Assembly: GCA_002373615.1 (NCBI GenBank)
Contig: DFKU01000032.1
Span: 1 to 36,759 of the forward strand
DNA from: Alphaproteobacteria bacterium UBA3637
Lineage (GTDB): Bacteria; Pseudomonadota; Alphaproteobacteria; CAAHEQ01; UBA3637
Direction of reading: 5' to 3'
DNA length: 36,759 nt
Of this stretch, positions 7,229-15,087 are shown piece by piece. A program made the position numbers and the translations under genes. Position 1 is the stretch's first letter; every line of letters starts with the position of its first letter. The notes under the pieces are model-generated. The model was not told the DNA's origin. It ran no database searches and saw only the letters and a list, made by a program, of their open reading frames with translations.

Positions 7229-7986
7229 GAATTTATTTTTATAATCATTCCATCATAGACTGGACAAATATTTTTAGGGAGTCTTTTTGACAATTTATCA
7301 TAATCCCATTCTGTTCCTAAATGTGTTAAATAGGTATATTTTGGTTTTATATAATCCACCCATTCCAACAGTTGTTCTAATGAAACATGAGCCAAAGCTT
7401 CCTTATCTGTTGTACATTCTATCAGCCAAGTATCAATCCCTTTCAAAAGATCCAACCCTTTTTTATCCATCGTTTTTACATCCGTTGAATAGGCAAAATT
7501 TCCAATTCTATAGCCGACAGAATTGATAGTTCCATGATATTGTTTAATGGGTAAAACTGTGATTCCGTTTACCTCAAAAGGGTGATAAAATTGAACAGTA
7601 TGTAAATTAACACTATCGCTCTGTTTTTTATCCTTAAAAGCATGCCGCATTTGATTTTTATATTCATTTAAATCAAACCGACTTCCATAGATATCCAAAA
7701 CTTGCCCCAGCTTTTGCGTATATTTTCTGACATCTTCTGCCCCCGCCATATGGTCATAATGGCAATGTGTGTATAAAAGAGCATCAATTTTTTTTACTTT
7801 TGCCCGTAATAATTCCAACCGAATTTCAGGGGGCGTATCAATCAAGATATGTTGCTCCTGCTTTTCTATTAAAATTGAGCTCCGAAAACGGACATTTTTG
7901 GGATTATTAGGATTGCATTTTCCAAAACCTTTAAAAAGAGATGGAACACCATAAGAAGCGCCACAGCCCAAAATTGTTACTTTCAT
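7225..7986 (-). CDS. MBL-fold metallo-hydrolase (PhnP-like phosphodiesterase family)
   Basis: This 253-residue metallo-beta-lactamase-fold protein has the metal motif as THCHYDHMAG (HxHxDH) and further conserved elements: LGCGASYGVP at the N-terminus, IDTPPEIR, YSTDVKTMD and a late TYLTHLG. These match the PhnP-type (phosphoribosyl cyclic phosphodiesterase-like) branch that in alphaproteobacteria follows tatD. The true substrate in these organisms is not established to my knowledge. Its start codon abuts the tatD stop codon with no gap, so it is the last gene of the mltB-to-MBL operon. Confidence 0.85.
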   Translation of the reverse strand: MKVTILGCGASYGVPSLFKGFGKCNPNNPKNVRFRSSILIEKQEQHILIDTPPEIRLELLRAKVKKIDALLYTHCHYDHMAGAEDVRKYTQKLGQVLDIYGSRFDLNEYKNQMRHAFKDKKQSDSVNLHTVQFYHPFEVNGITVLPIKQYHGTINSVGYRIGNFAYSTDVKTMDKKGLDLLKGIDTWLIECTTDKEALAHVSLEQLLEWVDYIKPKYTYLTHLGTEWDYDKLSKRLPKNICPVYDGMIIKINS

Positions 7987-8763
7987 TTATCCCCCTTTGA
8001 ATAAGCGGTTAAAATTATCGGTTGTAATTTTATCTAATTCTGCCATAGAAATTTCCTTTAATTCAGCCAATTTTTCCAGAGTTTTGGCAACATAAGCAGG
8101 TTGATTTTTACTCCCCCGAAAGGGTTCCGGCGCTAACCACGGGCAATCTGTTTCCACCAACAATCTGTTTAACGGAATTTCTTTTATTGTTTCCCGTAAT
8201 GTCTTAGCTGATTTAAAGGTAATAATACCCGAAATAGAAATATAAAAACCATATTCTAAAGCTTGTTTTAAAAAATCTAAACTCCCTGTAAAGCAATGAA
8301 TAATCCCCGAATTTTGAAGAAGTCCTTTTTGATTGGCCTCTTTTAAAATCTCCAAAGTATCACTTTCAGCATCACGGGTATGAATAATAATGGGCTTTTT
8401 GATTTGGTGAGCGATCTCAATTTGCTTTTTAAAAAGCTCAATTTGTTTATCACAAGGAATCGTTTCGTCTGAATAATCAAGCCCAATTTCCCCTACCCCT
8501 AGCAATTTTGGATTTTCTTTAAAAATTTTTGGCATCTTTTTTAAAAAAGAATCTTCTTGGCGCAAAGCATATTCCGGATGAATACCAATTGCTCCAAACA
8601 CATTAGGATAAGTCTGTATCACCTTTAACAATTCATCCCAATCATTCGTATCGCAGGCAACGTTCAGCATTTTTTGAACACCTTCTTTTTGTGCGATTTC
8701 AATCAAATCTGTCACAGGCATATCGTAATCGGCTTGACTTAAATGACAATGTGAATCTATCAT
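7987..8763 (-). CDS. tatD: TatD-family metal-dependent hydrolase (DNase/deacylase family)
   Basis: TatD-family TIM-barrel hydrolase of 258 residues with the expected metal-binding signatures in order: DSHCHL at residues 3-8, GEIGLDY, IIHTRDA, IHCFTG and VETDCPWLAP. Family members have 3'-5' exonuclease activity and some remove D-amino acids from tRNA; the role here is not determinable. The first 4 nt overlap the holB stop (ATGA). In many alphaproteobacteria metG (methionyl-tRNA synthetase) stands between holB and tatD; here it is absent and the two genes are fused into one coupled unit. Confidence 0.92.
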   Translation of the reverse strand: MIDSHCHLSQADYDMPVTDLIEIAQKEGVQKMLNVACDTNDWDELLKVIQTYPNVFGAIGIHPEYALRQEDSFLKKMPKIFKENPKLLGVGEIGLDYSDETIPCDKQIELFKKQIEIAHQIKKPIIIHTRDAESDTLEILKEANQKGLLQNSGIIHCFTGSLDFLKQALEYGFYISISGIITFKSAKTLRETIKEIPLNRLLVETDCPWLAPEPFRGSKNQPAYVAKTLEKLAELKEISMAELDKITTDNFNRLFKGG

Positions 8764-9683
8764 TTTAAACGCCTTTCAATTGAAAAAATCATTTCGGCCA
8801 GAGTTTGTGCTTTATCCAAATAAAGCCGATCTATTTTACGCCATTCAGATTGTAAATGTGTATAAAAATGACTCCAATCATTTCCGGTTGCTATTGGTGA
8901 TTTTTTGGCCAAATCCCCCACAAATTGCAACATAAAGAGGCGTACTAAATCTGTTTGAATGGGGTCTTTAGACACATTATCCGAAAAATTTAACACATCC
9001 TCCACTGAGTTTGAATTGATGGGAGTCATCAAGGACAAAAATGAATCGTATAATTCAAGCCCTTCATTTTCAATTATCTTGTTGGCTATCCCGGGAATGC
9101 CCCTGGAAATATCAGCAATTTTTTCAATCTCATCTAAATCAGGATATTCATTTTTTAAGCGCTTTTCTAACTCAGCTTTTGTCAAAGCCGGTAAAAACAT
9201 CTTTTGACATCTGGAACGAATCGTCGGAAGCAAGCGTTCAATGTTTTCGCTCAACAATAAAATCAAAGACTTATCATAGGGTTCTTCCAAAGTTTTTAAC
9301 AGGGTGTTTTGTGCTTTTTCATTCATCTCATCAGCCAAAGAAATAACCAGAATACGACAGGCAAGTGTGCTTTTCAAACTCAAAAAATCAATCCCTGAAC
9401 GGATATCTTCCACCGTTATTTCAGATTTTTTTCGAACTAAATCCTCTTCGTCAGGGGCTTGCCCATCCAAAATGGCCTTTTGGACAGCTTTCTTGGCCTC
9501 TTCTGTCAGACCACACTCAATGACTTTTAATCCGGCAGACAAATCCCCTTCCCGTGTTCCCACTAATGCACGCGCCACTTCATCCACAATCTTATGCTTA
9601 CCGATTCCTTCAGGCCCAGAAATAATCCAAGATTGGGCTGTTTTTCCTGATTTATAAGAAGAAATTATTTTTTCAGCGAACAT
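8760..9683 (-). CDS. holB: DNA polymerase III subunit delta'
   Basis: This is the AAA+ clamp-loader subunit of the replicative polymerase, 307 residues. It has a P-loop-like GPEGIGKHK at about residues 23-31, a conserved LLKTLEEP segment, and the SRC motif (TIRSRCQ) that acts in trans as the arginine finger. The four zinc-binding cysteines seen in E. coli delta' are not evident, as in many alphaproteobacterial homologues. It overlaps tmk by 19 nt on its 5' side and tatD by 4 nt on its 3' side, the conserved tmk-holB pairing. Confidence 0.93.
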   Translation of the reverse strand: MFAEKIISSYKSGKTAQSWIISGPEGIGKHKIVDEVARALVGTREGDLSAGLKVIECGLTEEAKKAVQKAILDGQAPDEEDLVRKKSEITVEDIRSGIDFLSLKSTLACRILVISLADEMNEKAQNTLLKTLEEPYDKSLILLLSENIERLLPTIRSRCQKMFLPALTKAELEKRLKNEYPDLDEIEKIADISRGIPGIANKIIENEGLELYDSFLSLMTPINSNSVEDVLNFSDNVSKDPIQTDLVRLFMLQFVGDLAKKSPIATGNDWSHFYTHLQSEWRKIDRLYLDKAQTLAEMIFSIERRLK

Positions 9684-10309
9684 ATTTTTTCTTTCACCAT
9701 TTTTATCACATCTTGATGAACCTCTTCTGGGGTGCGATTGGCATCAATAATGCGGCAACGATTCGGATTTTCCTTGGCAATTTTCAAAAACCCCTGACGC
9801 AAATTTTCATGAAAAGAAAAATCCATATTTTCAAAGCGTTTTTCTGTATTTCCTGCTCTATCGCAACTACGCTTCAAACCAATTTTGGGATCAATATCCA
9901 AAATCAAAGTTAAATCCGGTTCAAAATCTCCGGCGACAATTTTATATAAGGCTTTCACTGTTACCTGAATTTCGGAATTATTTCCTCGTCCATAGCCTTG
10001 ATAAGCCAAAGTAGAATCAGCAAATCTGTCGCATAATACAACCTTCCCTTCTTTTAAGGCTGGCCATACTTTATGGGTTAAATGATCACGACGTGCCGCC
10101 GAAAATAAAAGTGTTTCCGACACAGCATCCCAATCGGCTTCCCCGGAAACCAGCAAGGGGCGAATCAATTCTCCCCCTTTACTTCCTCCCGGTTCACGGG
10201 TTAAAAGAACTGAGTATCCCATTCCTTCCAAAGCTTGTTTTAGCATTTGGATTTGGGTGGATTTTCCTGCCCCTTCGCCACCTTCTAATGTGATAAAAAA
10301 CCCTTTCAT
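9665..10309 (-). CDS. tmk: Thymidylate kinase
   Basis: dTMP kinase converts dTMP to dTDP for DNA synthesis. The 214-residue protein has the P-loop EGGEGAGKSTQI near residues 9-20, the TREPGG substrate loop, and CDRFADSTLAYQGYGRG with the DR(Y/F) motif. Size is standard for the family. It starts with a 4-nt ATGA overlap with the D,D-carboxypeptidase gene and overlaps holB by 19 nt, so it is translated as part of a polycistronic message. Confidence 0.96.
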   Translation of the reverse strand: MKGFFITLEGGEGAGKSTQIQMLKQALEGMGYSVLLTREPGGSKGGELIRPLLVSGEADWDAVSETLLFSAARRDHLTHKVWPALKEGKVVLCDRFADSTLAYQGYGRGNNSEIQVTVKALYKIVAGDFEPDLTLILDIDPKIGLKRSCDRAGNTEKRFENMDFSFHENLRQGFLKIAKENPNRCRIIDANRTPEEVHQDVIKMVKEKICSLKK

Positions 10310-11433
10310 TTAGCCCCCAAAATCCGTTTTTTAATCCGAGCAAAAAAGCCCAACTTTTCCACACTTTCCCCCGCAATCAGATCCATTTCATGAACAGTGC
10401 CATCAGGTAATGTGGTGGTAATTGTTCCCACCTTTTGTCCCTTTTGGACCGGTGCAATAATTGGTTCTTGATATTCAATAACTGAAGAAATTTTCACTTC
10501 TTCCCCCATCGGATGCGTTTGAATTAAATTTTCGGCAGGATAGACAGAAATTTCCCCTTTTGTCCCCATCCATACAGGGATTGATACAACAGATTTTTTT
10601 GTATCCAGAATGGTTAAATTTTCAAAATGCGATAAGCCATAATTCATCAAATTTCTGGCTTCTGATGCCCGATCATTCATACTGCTTAAGCCATTCACCA
10701 CCAAAATCAAACGACGACCTTCCGGTGATTTTACAGTTGCCGTTAATCCATAGCCGGATTGACTGGTATGACCTGTTTTTAGGCCATCCGCTCCCTGCAA
10801 AGAATACAATAACGGGTTGCGGTTTCCTTGCTTAATTCCGTTATAGGTAAATTCTTTTTGCGAATAAATGGGATAGTATTCAGGAAAATCATTGATAATA
10901 TGTTGGGATAACAGAGCTAAATCCCGCGCACTCATCAAGTGATTTTCATTTGGAAGTCCTGTTGCATTGGCAAATGTGGAATGCTGCAAGCCCAGTTTTT
11001 TTGCTTTTTGTGTCATCTTGGCGGCGAAGGCTTCCTCGGTTCCGGCCATCCCTTCGGCCACCACAATGCAAGCATCATTGCCAGATTGAATATTGATTCC
11101 TTTTAACAGATCAATCAGTTTTACTTTTTGACCGATTTTTAAAAACATAGTGGAACCACCGGTTTTGGCTCCCCCTTTTTTCCAAGCATTTTCCGAAACA
11201 GTAAATTCTGTGTCTTCAGTGTACTTTCCGGATTTTAAGGCTTCTTCAATGATATAAGATGTCATCAATTTACTCATACTGGCGGGATGCATAGCCTCAT
11301 CTGCTTTTTTTTCAAACATAACATAGCCTGTATCCGCATCCATCAAAAGGGCATATTTTGCCTTTGTTTCAATGGCCTCTGCTTGCCAAGCCAACGCACA
11401 AATCCCTAATCCCAGTAATAAATTTAATTTCAT
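10306..11433 (-). CDS. dacC: D-alanyl-D-alanine carboxypeptidase (PBP5/6 family)
   Basis: This periplasmic serine peptidase trims the terminal D-Ala of peptidoglycan stem peptides. The 375-residue precursor starts with a signal peptide (LLLGLGICALAWQAEA, likely cleaved after AEA). It then carries all three penicillin-binding motifs: SxxK as SMSK, SxN as SGN (in IQSGNDAC), and KTG (LKTGHTSQSG). The C-terminal domain is the beta-sandwich typical of PBP5, ending in a basic helix (FFARIKKRILGAK) that likely anchors it to the membrane. AAAGGAG precedes the start. It follows rlpA by 50 nt, a gap that contains a strong hairpin. The dacC/dacA naming is interchangeable here. Confidence 0.93.
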   Translation of the reverse strand: MKLNLLLGLGICALAWQAEAIETKAKYALLMDADTGYVMFEKKADEAMHPASMSKLMTSYIIEEALKSGKYTEDTEFTVSENAWKKGGAKTGGSTMFLKIGQKVKLIDLLKGINIQSGNDACIVVAEGMAGTEEAFAAKMTQKAKKLGLQHSTFANATGLPNENHLMSARDLALLSQHIINDFPEYYPIYSQKEFTYNGIKQGNRNPLLYSLQGADGLKTGHTSQSGYGLTATVKSPEGRRLILVVNGLSSMNDRASEARNLMNYGLSHFENLTILDTKKSVVSIPVWMGTKGEISVYPAENLIQTHPMGEEVKISSVIEYQEPIIAPVQKGQKVGTITTTLPDGTVHEMDLIAGESVEKLGFFARIKKRILGAK

Positions 11434-11454
11434 CTTTTCTCCTTTAAAGTATTT

Positions 11455-11478
11455 TGGGGGAAGTTTTTCTTCCCCCCA
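11455..11478 (-). other. Intercistronic hairpin between rlpA and dacC
   Basis: An 8-bp G/C-rich stem (GGGGGAAG pairing with CTTCCCCC, 5-nt loop) lies in the 50-nt gap. On the minus strand it is followed by AAAATAC rather than a T-run, so it is not a classical terminator. It could be a processing or stability element separating the upstream two genes from the rest of the operon. Confidence 0.5.
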
Positions 11479-11483
11479 GATTT

Positions 11484-12338
11484 TTATTTTGCCAAATAGG
11501 CGTCTTTGTATCCTTTTGCTTTTAACTTAGTCAAAGCCTTTTGGGCTTCAGCTTTTGTGCTGAAAGGACCGGCTTCCACAATCGTCAAGGTTTTACCATT
11601 TCTGACAACTTGACTGGTTTGCAGTGGCATATCAGCCCCTAATTTATTTTGAAGACGTTTGACATTATTTGGATCACCAAAAGCCCCTAAACGGACCTTT
11701 GGCCCAGTCAAAACGACTGTTGATGCTGTTTCAACTGCACCATTATAAATGGGTTCGTTGGCAGGAACAGCCTCTGGTGCTTCTAACAAAGCTTCTTTCA
11801 CAGTGGTTTGTTCTGCCTGATATACACGACCTTCGGAAACTAGTTTATCACGCAAAGCCGCACTTTCTTCGGCCAAATAATCCACTTGAACTAATACAGT
11901 ACCGCTGGAGGGCATTCCCAACTGACGGGCCGCCTCTTGCGACACATCCATCAAACGATTATTGACCATCGGACCACGATCATTGACTCTGGCTACAATT
12001 TCTTTTCCATTTTCCAAATTAGTGATTTTTACCAAACTGGGCATCGGAAGTGTTTTGTGGCGCGCTGTCAATAAATTGGCATCATAGACTTCACCATTGG
12101 CGGTTAAAGCAGAATCACCAACCGGCATATACCAACTGGCCAATCCTTTTTCAGAATAATTTGTTTGTTCAGCAGGAAAATACCAAACACCTTTTACTTC
12201 GTATGGTTCCTCCACTTTATAAACAGCACCGCTGGCGCGTTCTGTTTCATAGTCTTCCCAAGAATGGAACAGTGGACCATTCGAAGTACAAGCCGACAAA
12301 GTCAATGCCATAGCACAAGAAAATAATAGTTTTTTCAT
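11484..12338 (-). CDS. rlpA: RlpA-like septal lipoprotein with DPBB and SPOR domains
   Basis: RlpA proteins act at the division septum; some are lytic transglycosylases that cleave glycan strands lacking stem peptides. The 284-residue precursor has a lipoprotein signal with lipobox LSAC (Cys17). A double-psi beta-barrel domain follows at about 62-155 (GLASWYMP, TANGEVYD, VNDRGPMVNNRLMDVS), and a C-terminal SPOR domain at about 210-284, which binds denuded glycans at the septum. It overlaps mltB by 4 nt (ATGA) and its AAGGAG site lies within the mltB coding end. The mltB-rlpA-dacC grouping supports a joint role in wall remodelling. Confidence 0.93.
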   Translation of the reverse strand: MKKLLFSCAMALTLSACTSNGPLFHSWEDYETERASGAVYKVEEPYEVKGVWYFPAEQTNYSEKGLASWYMPVGDSALTANGEVYDANLLTARHKTLPMPSLVKITNLENGKEIVARVNDRGPMVNNRLMDVSQEAARQLGMPSSGTVLVQVDYLAEESAALRDKLVSEGRVYQAEQTTVKEALLEAPEAVPANEPIYNGAVETASTVVLTGPKVRLGAFGDPNNVKRLQNKLGADMPLQTSQVVRNGKTLTIVEAGPFSTKAEAQKALTKLKAKGYKDAYLAK

Positions 12339-13543
12339 TTGTTTAACTCCTTTTGATAACTATTTAATTTTACTAAAGTATCCCTATTTGGATACCCATC
12401 CTGATTTAGGGAATTTTTCTTTTGAAATTCCCTTAAAGCAGCTCTTGTTTTAGGGCCCAATTTTCCATCTGAGCCCCCAATATCATAGCCATTTCTAGCT
12501 AAAATTTCTTGCATTGTAATAATTGTTTCTGTCCGAATCGGTTCAAAATTTTCTGGACGATGAGGAATGTCCCCCTTTTCCGCCAAAGTATCCGCCAATA
12601 TTCCTGTCGTCAAACCATATAATTCCAGTCCATTCCAACGACGTAGATATTCAAAATTGGGATAAACTAAAAAGAAAGGCCCATCTGCCCCTTGCGGAGT
12701 AATTAAACGCGCCACAATTTCCTTTTCATCCTTGGAAAAGTCTTCTTTGAGGGGCTTTACACCCTCTTGAATCCAATCAGCAACAATTTGTTTTTTATCA
12801 TGCAAGTTTTCCCAATCAAAATCTTTGGGCACAATGACCTGTTTTCCCCACGGTTGGCCGACTTTCCAGCCCATAGAACGCAAAAAATTAGCAGCGGATG
12901 CAAACGAATCAGGCATACTGCCAATCAAGCTTTTTGTCCCATTTTTATCTGCATCTATCGCATAAGCCACAAAAGTTGTTGGCATAAATTGAAAATTGCC
13001 GAATCCTCCATCCCATGATCCCCAAACAGGCGGATATTTTTCCGTTTCCAAAATTTTAAAATAAGCAATCAATTCCTTTGTAAAATACGGGCGACGACGT
13101 GGATGATAAGCAAGACTGGCTAAAGAATTCAACAACTTTGTCTTTCCCAGATATCCACCATAATTTGTTTCCATGCCCCATAAAGCCACCAAATATTGTG
13201 GATCAACGCCATATTGCTCTTGAACGCGCTTTAACCAGGTGGGGTATTGTGCCATCATCTCACGCCCTTTTGATATTTTTTCAGGGGTTAAACGTGCTTT
13301 TGTATAGTCCCAAAAATTTTGCAGAAATTCTGGCTTTTTAACATCTTGTTCAATAACACGGGGTAATAATTCCATTTGTGGTAAATATTTGGACAAAGTT
13401 GCTTGTTTTATCCCCGCTGAAAGGGCTTCTTTTTCAAATTCTTTCTTCCAAGCATTAAAATCATCATTGGCAACGGCCGAAAATGAGGTCAAAAAAGAGA
13501 CACCCCAAAAAACAAAAGCTGTTGATTTTAATAACTTTTTCAT
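12335..13543 (-). CDS. Lytic murein transglycosylase, MltB family, with peptidoglycan-binding domain
   Basis: This periplasmic enzyme cleaves the MurNAc-GlcNAc bond to give 1,6-anhydro ends. The start at 13541-13543 is chosen because GGGAG lies 6 nt upstream and the frame then opens with a signal peptide (MKKLLKSTAFVFWG...SAVAND); an upstream in-frame ATG at 13609 lacks these. The mature domain carries the catalytic glutamate in ALWGMETNYGG, plus SWDGGFGNFQFMPTTF typical of the MltB fold. A C-terminal PG_binding_1 domain (GSDGKLGPKTRAALREFQ) spans roughly the last 70 residues. It is about 402 residues and leads the seven-gene operon that runs to the MBL hydrolase. Confidence 0.92.
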   Translation of the reverse strand: MKKLLKSTAFVFWGVSFLTSFSAVANDDFNAWKKEFEKEALSAGIKQATLSKYLPQMELLPRVIEQDVKKPEFLQNFWDYTKARLTPEKISKGREMMAQYPTWLKRVQEQYGVDPQYLVALWGMETNYGGYLGKTKLLNSLASLAYHPRRRPYFTKELIAYFKILETEKYPPVWGSWDGGFGNFQFMPTTFVAYAIDADKNGTKSLIGSMPDSFASAANFLRSMGWKVGQPWGKQVIVPKDFDWENLHDKKQIVADWIQEGVKPLKEDFSKDEKEIVARLITPQGADGPFFLVYPNFEYLRRWNGLELYGLTTGILADTLAEKGDIPHRPENFEPIRTETIITMQEILARNGYDIGGSDGKLGPKTRAALREFQKKNSLNQDGYPNRDTLVKLNSYQKELNK

Positions 13544-13567
13544 TATAACTCCCGATTCGTTTCTTTT

Positions 13568-13596
13568 ATCATAGCTGATTTTAATAAAAAAAGCAC
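13568..13596 (-). promoter_or_regulatory. Promoter of the mltB-rlpA-dacC-tmk-holB-tatD-MBL operon
   Basis: On the minus strand TATGAT (13568-13573) is 17 nt from GTGCTT (13591-13596). The -35 is weak. It lies back to back with the plus-strand -35 at 13597. Confidence 0.45.
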
Positions 13597-13625
13597 TTGA
13601 TTTTTTCATTTTTTTCGCATAAAAT
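13597..13625 (+). promoter_or_regulatory. Promoter for the tRNA-Ser transcript
   Basis: TTGATT (13597-13602), 17 nt spacer, TAAAAT (13620-13625). It predicts a transcript start near 13632, about 160 nt before the tRNA. Confidence 0.55.
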
Positions 13626-13631
13626 GGAAGT

Positions 13632-13791
13632 TGCTTTAGAGATCAAGGAGAGGTGACCAAAGTGATTTAGGGTCTTGGTCTTGGTCGCGAAAGCGGAACG
13701 AAGGCAAAGCCTGAGGACAAACAAGGCGTTTTGGCGTCAGCCAAAAGACGACGGTTTTCAAAAGGACCAAATTGAAAATCGGGTAGAATAT
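13632..13791 (+). ncRNA. Candidate structured RNA / long leader ahead of tRNA-Ser (unrecognised)
   Basis: This GC-richer stretch between the promoter and tRNA-Ser has no convincing coding frame but several hairpins: CGC-GAAA-GCG (13686-13695), GGC-AAA-GCC (13703-13711), a perfect 7-bp TTTTGGC-GTCA-GCCAAAA (13729-13746), and a 9-bp GGTTTTCAA/TTGAAAATC (13753-13780, one G-U pair). TTGGTC occurs twice and its complement GACCAA twice, so alternative pairings are possible. It does not match 4.5S/SRP, 6S, tmRNA or RNase P signatures that I know. It may be an independent small RNA or a precursor leader cut off during tRNA maturation. Confidence 0.4.
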
Positions 13792-13881
13792 GGAAAGGTG
13801 GTCGAGTGGTTTAAGGCACCGGTCTTGAAAACCGGCGTGGGGTCTCCCCCACCGAGGGTTCGAATCCCTCCCTTTCCGCCA
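13792..13881 (+). tRNA. tRNA-Ser (anticodon UGA), CCA encoded
   Basis: The acceptor stem GGAAAGG (13792-13798) pairs with CCTTTCC (13871-13877), followed by discriminator G and genomic CCA. The anticodon stem CCGGT/ACCGG holds loop CTTGAAA, giving anticodon UGA. A long variable arm (TGGGG-TCTC-CCCCA) is diagnostic of a class II tRNA, and the T-loop is GTTCGAATC. It reads UCA and other UCN codons. Confidence 0.97.
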
Positions 13882-13904
13882 AAAATATAATGTTAGGATG
13901 ATAA

Positions 13905-15008
13905 ATGAAAAAAATTTTTTTGATATTTATTTTTATCCTTCTATTTGTCGTTTTATATTTTATTTTTTTCCACAAGAATCCTTATCGCGATAAAGCTGCT
14001 CAAATGATTATGGTAGGTTTTGATGGTATAGCCTTAACCAAAAATAATCCAATATATCGCGATATAAAAGAAAATCATATTGGGGGCGTTATTCTATTTA
14101 ATTACAAAGGCTGGGATCAAAATACGACAAAAAATATAAAGGATTTTTCCCAACTTAAAACACTAATTCAGCAACTTAATCAAATTTCCCAAATTCCACT
14201 ATTCGTTGCTATTGATCAAGAAGGAGGAAAGGTTGCCAGATTATCCCCCGAATTTGGCGTTTCAACCTATTCAGCTTGGGAGTTGGGGCAAAAAAATGAC
14301 TCTAATTTTACATTTGATGAGGCAAAAAAGACAGCTCATGTACTAAAAAATTTAGGTATCAATGTCAATTTTGCGCCTTGTGTTGATATTGTATTAAACC
14401 CAAAATCAATTATCAGATTTAAAGATAGATCTTTTTCTGAAAATGATCCAACTCTGGTTGCCACCCATGCTGAACAATTTATAAAAGCATATCAAAACAA
14501 TGGTATTTTACCGGTATTAAAACACTTTCCTGGACATGGCAGTGCAACTGGCGATACACATGAAGGCTATGTTGATATTACAAATGAATACCAAGAAATT
14601 GAACTTGAACCCTATAAGATATTACTGCCCAAATATCCAAATATTGGTATAATGGTTGCTCATGTCTTTAATAAAAACATTGATGTTTCTAAACCTTTAA
14701 GCCTGTCCTTTCAAAATGTCACGAAAAATTTAAAAGAGGAACTAAACTTTCAGGGAATTGTTTTTTCTGATGATTTACAAATGGGGGCTTTAACAAAACA
14801 ACATTCTTGGCACGATATCGTTGTAGAAGCCATCAATGCCGGAAACGATGTTTTAGTTATTGGAAATAATTTAAACTATGATCCAAACATTGCAGATAAA
14901 ACTTTAAAAATTATTTTAAAGGCAATAAAAGATAAAGAAATTGATCCTGAACGCATTGATCAGGCATATCAAAAAATTATGAAAGTTAAGAATCTTTTAA
15001 AAAAATAA
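13905..15008 (+). CDS. Membrane-anchored GH3 beta-N-acetylhexosaminidase (NagZ-like)
   Basis: This is a 367-residue glycoside hydrolase family 3 protein. The N-terminus is a strongly hydrophobic segment (residues about 3-22), either a signal anchor or uncleaved signal. The catalytic barrel shows AIDQEGGKVARL, KHFPGHGSATGDTHEGY (the loop with the His general acid/base characteristic of NagZ-type enzymes) and FSDDLQMGAL with the nucleophile Asp. NagZ releases N-acetylglucosamine from muropeptides and is usually cytoplasmic; a membrane-anchored form would act outside the inner membrane. The gene starts 24 nt after tRNA-Ser with only an AGGA in front, so it may be read through from the tRNA transcript. 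It is richer in AT than its neighbours. A second, non-anchored GH3 copy lies at 30201-31286. Confidence 0.87.
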   Translation: MKKIFLIFIFILLFVVLYFIFFHKNPYRDKAAQMIMVGFDGIALTKNNPIYRDIKENHIGGVILFNYKGWDQNTTKNIKDFSQLKTLIQQLNQISQIPLFVAIDQEGGKVARLSPEFGVSTYSAWELGQKNDSNFTFDEAKKTAHVLKNLGINVNFAPCVDIVLNPKSIIRFKDRSFSENDPTLVATHAEQFIKAYQNNGILPVLKHFPGHGSATGDTHEGYVDITNEYQEIELEPYKILLPKYPNIGIMVAHVFNKNIDVSKPLSLSFQNVTKNLKEELNFQGIVFSDDLQMGALTKQHSWHDIVVEAINAGNDVLVIGNNLNYDPNIADKTLKIILKAIKDKEIDPERIDQAYQKIMKVKNLLKK

Positions 15009-15028
15009 ATAATCCTTTATTTTTTTTC

Positions 15029-15057
15029 TTGACACAACTAAAAAGAGTGTATAGAAT
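15029..15057 (+). promoter_or_regulatory. lexA promoter
   Basis: TTGACA (15029-15034), 17 nt spacer, TAGAAT (15052-15057): one of the best promoters in the window, as expected for a gene held in check by its own repressor. Confidence 0.75.
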
Positions 15058-15059
15058 GA

Positions 15060-15074
15060 GAACAAAACAAGAAC
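15060..15074 (+). promoter_or_regulatory. LexA operator (GAAC-N7-GAAC)
   Basis: The direct repeat GAAC-AAAACAA-GAAC is the complement-strand form of the alphaproteobacterial SOS box GTTC-N7-GTTC. It begins 3 nt after the -10 of lexA and covers the predicted transcription start, the position for autorepression. Confidence 0.85.
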
Positions 15075-15087
15075 AAAGGAGAATAAT

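Noticed and set aside
13675..13890. 71-codon open frame covering the stretch before and including tRNA-Ser
   Set aside because: Its second half is the tRNA itself, there is no convincing ribosome binding site, and the first half is better explained by RNA hairpins.
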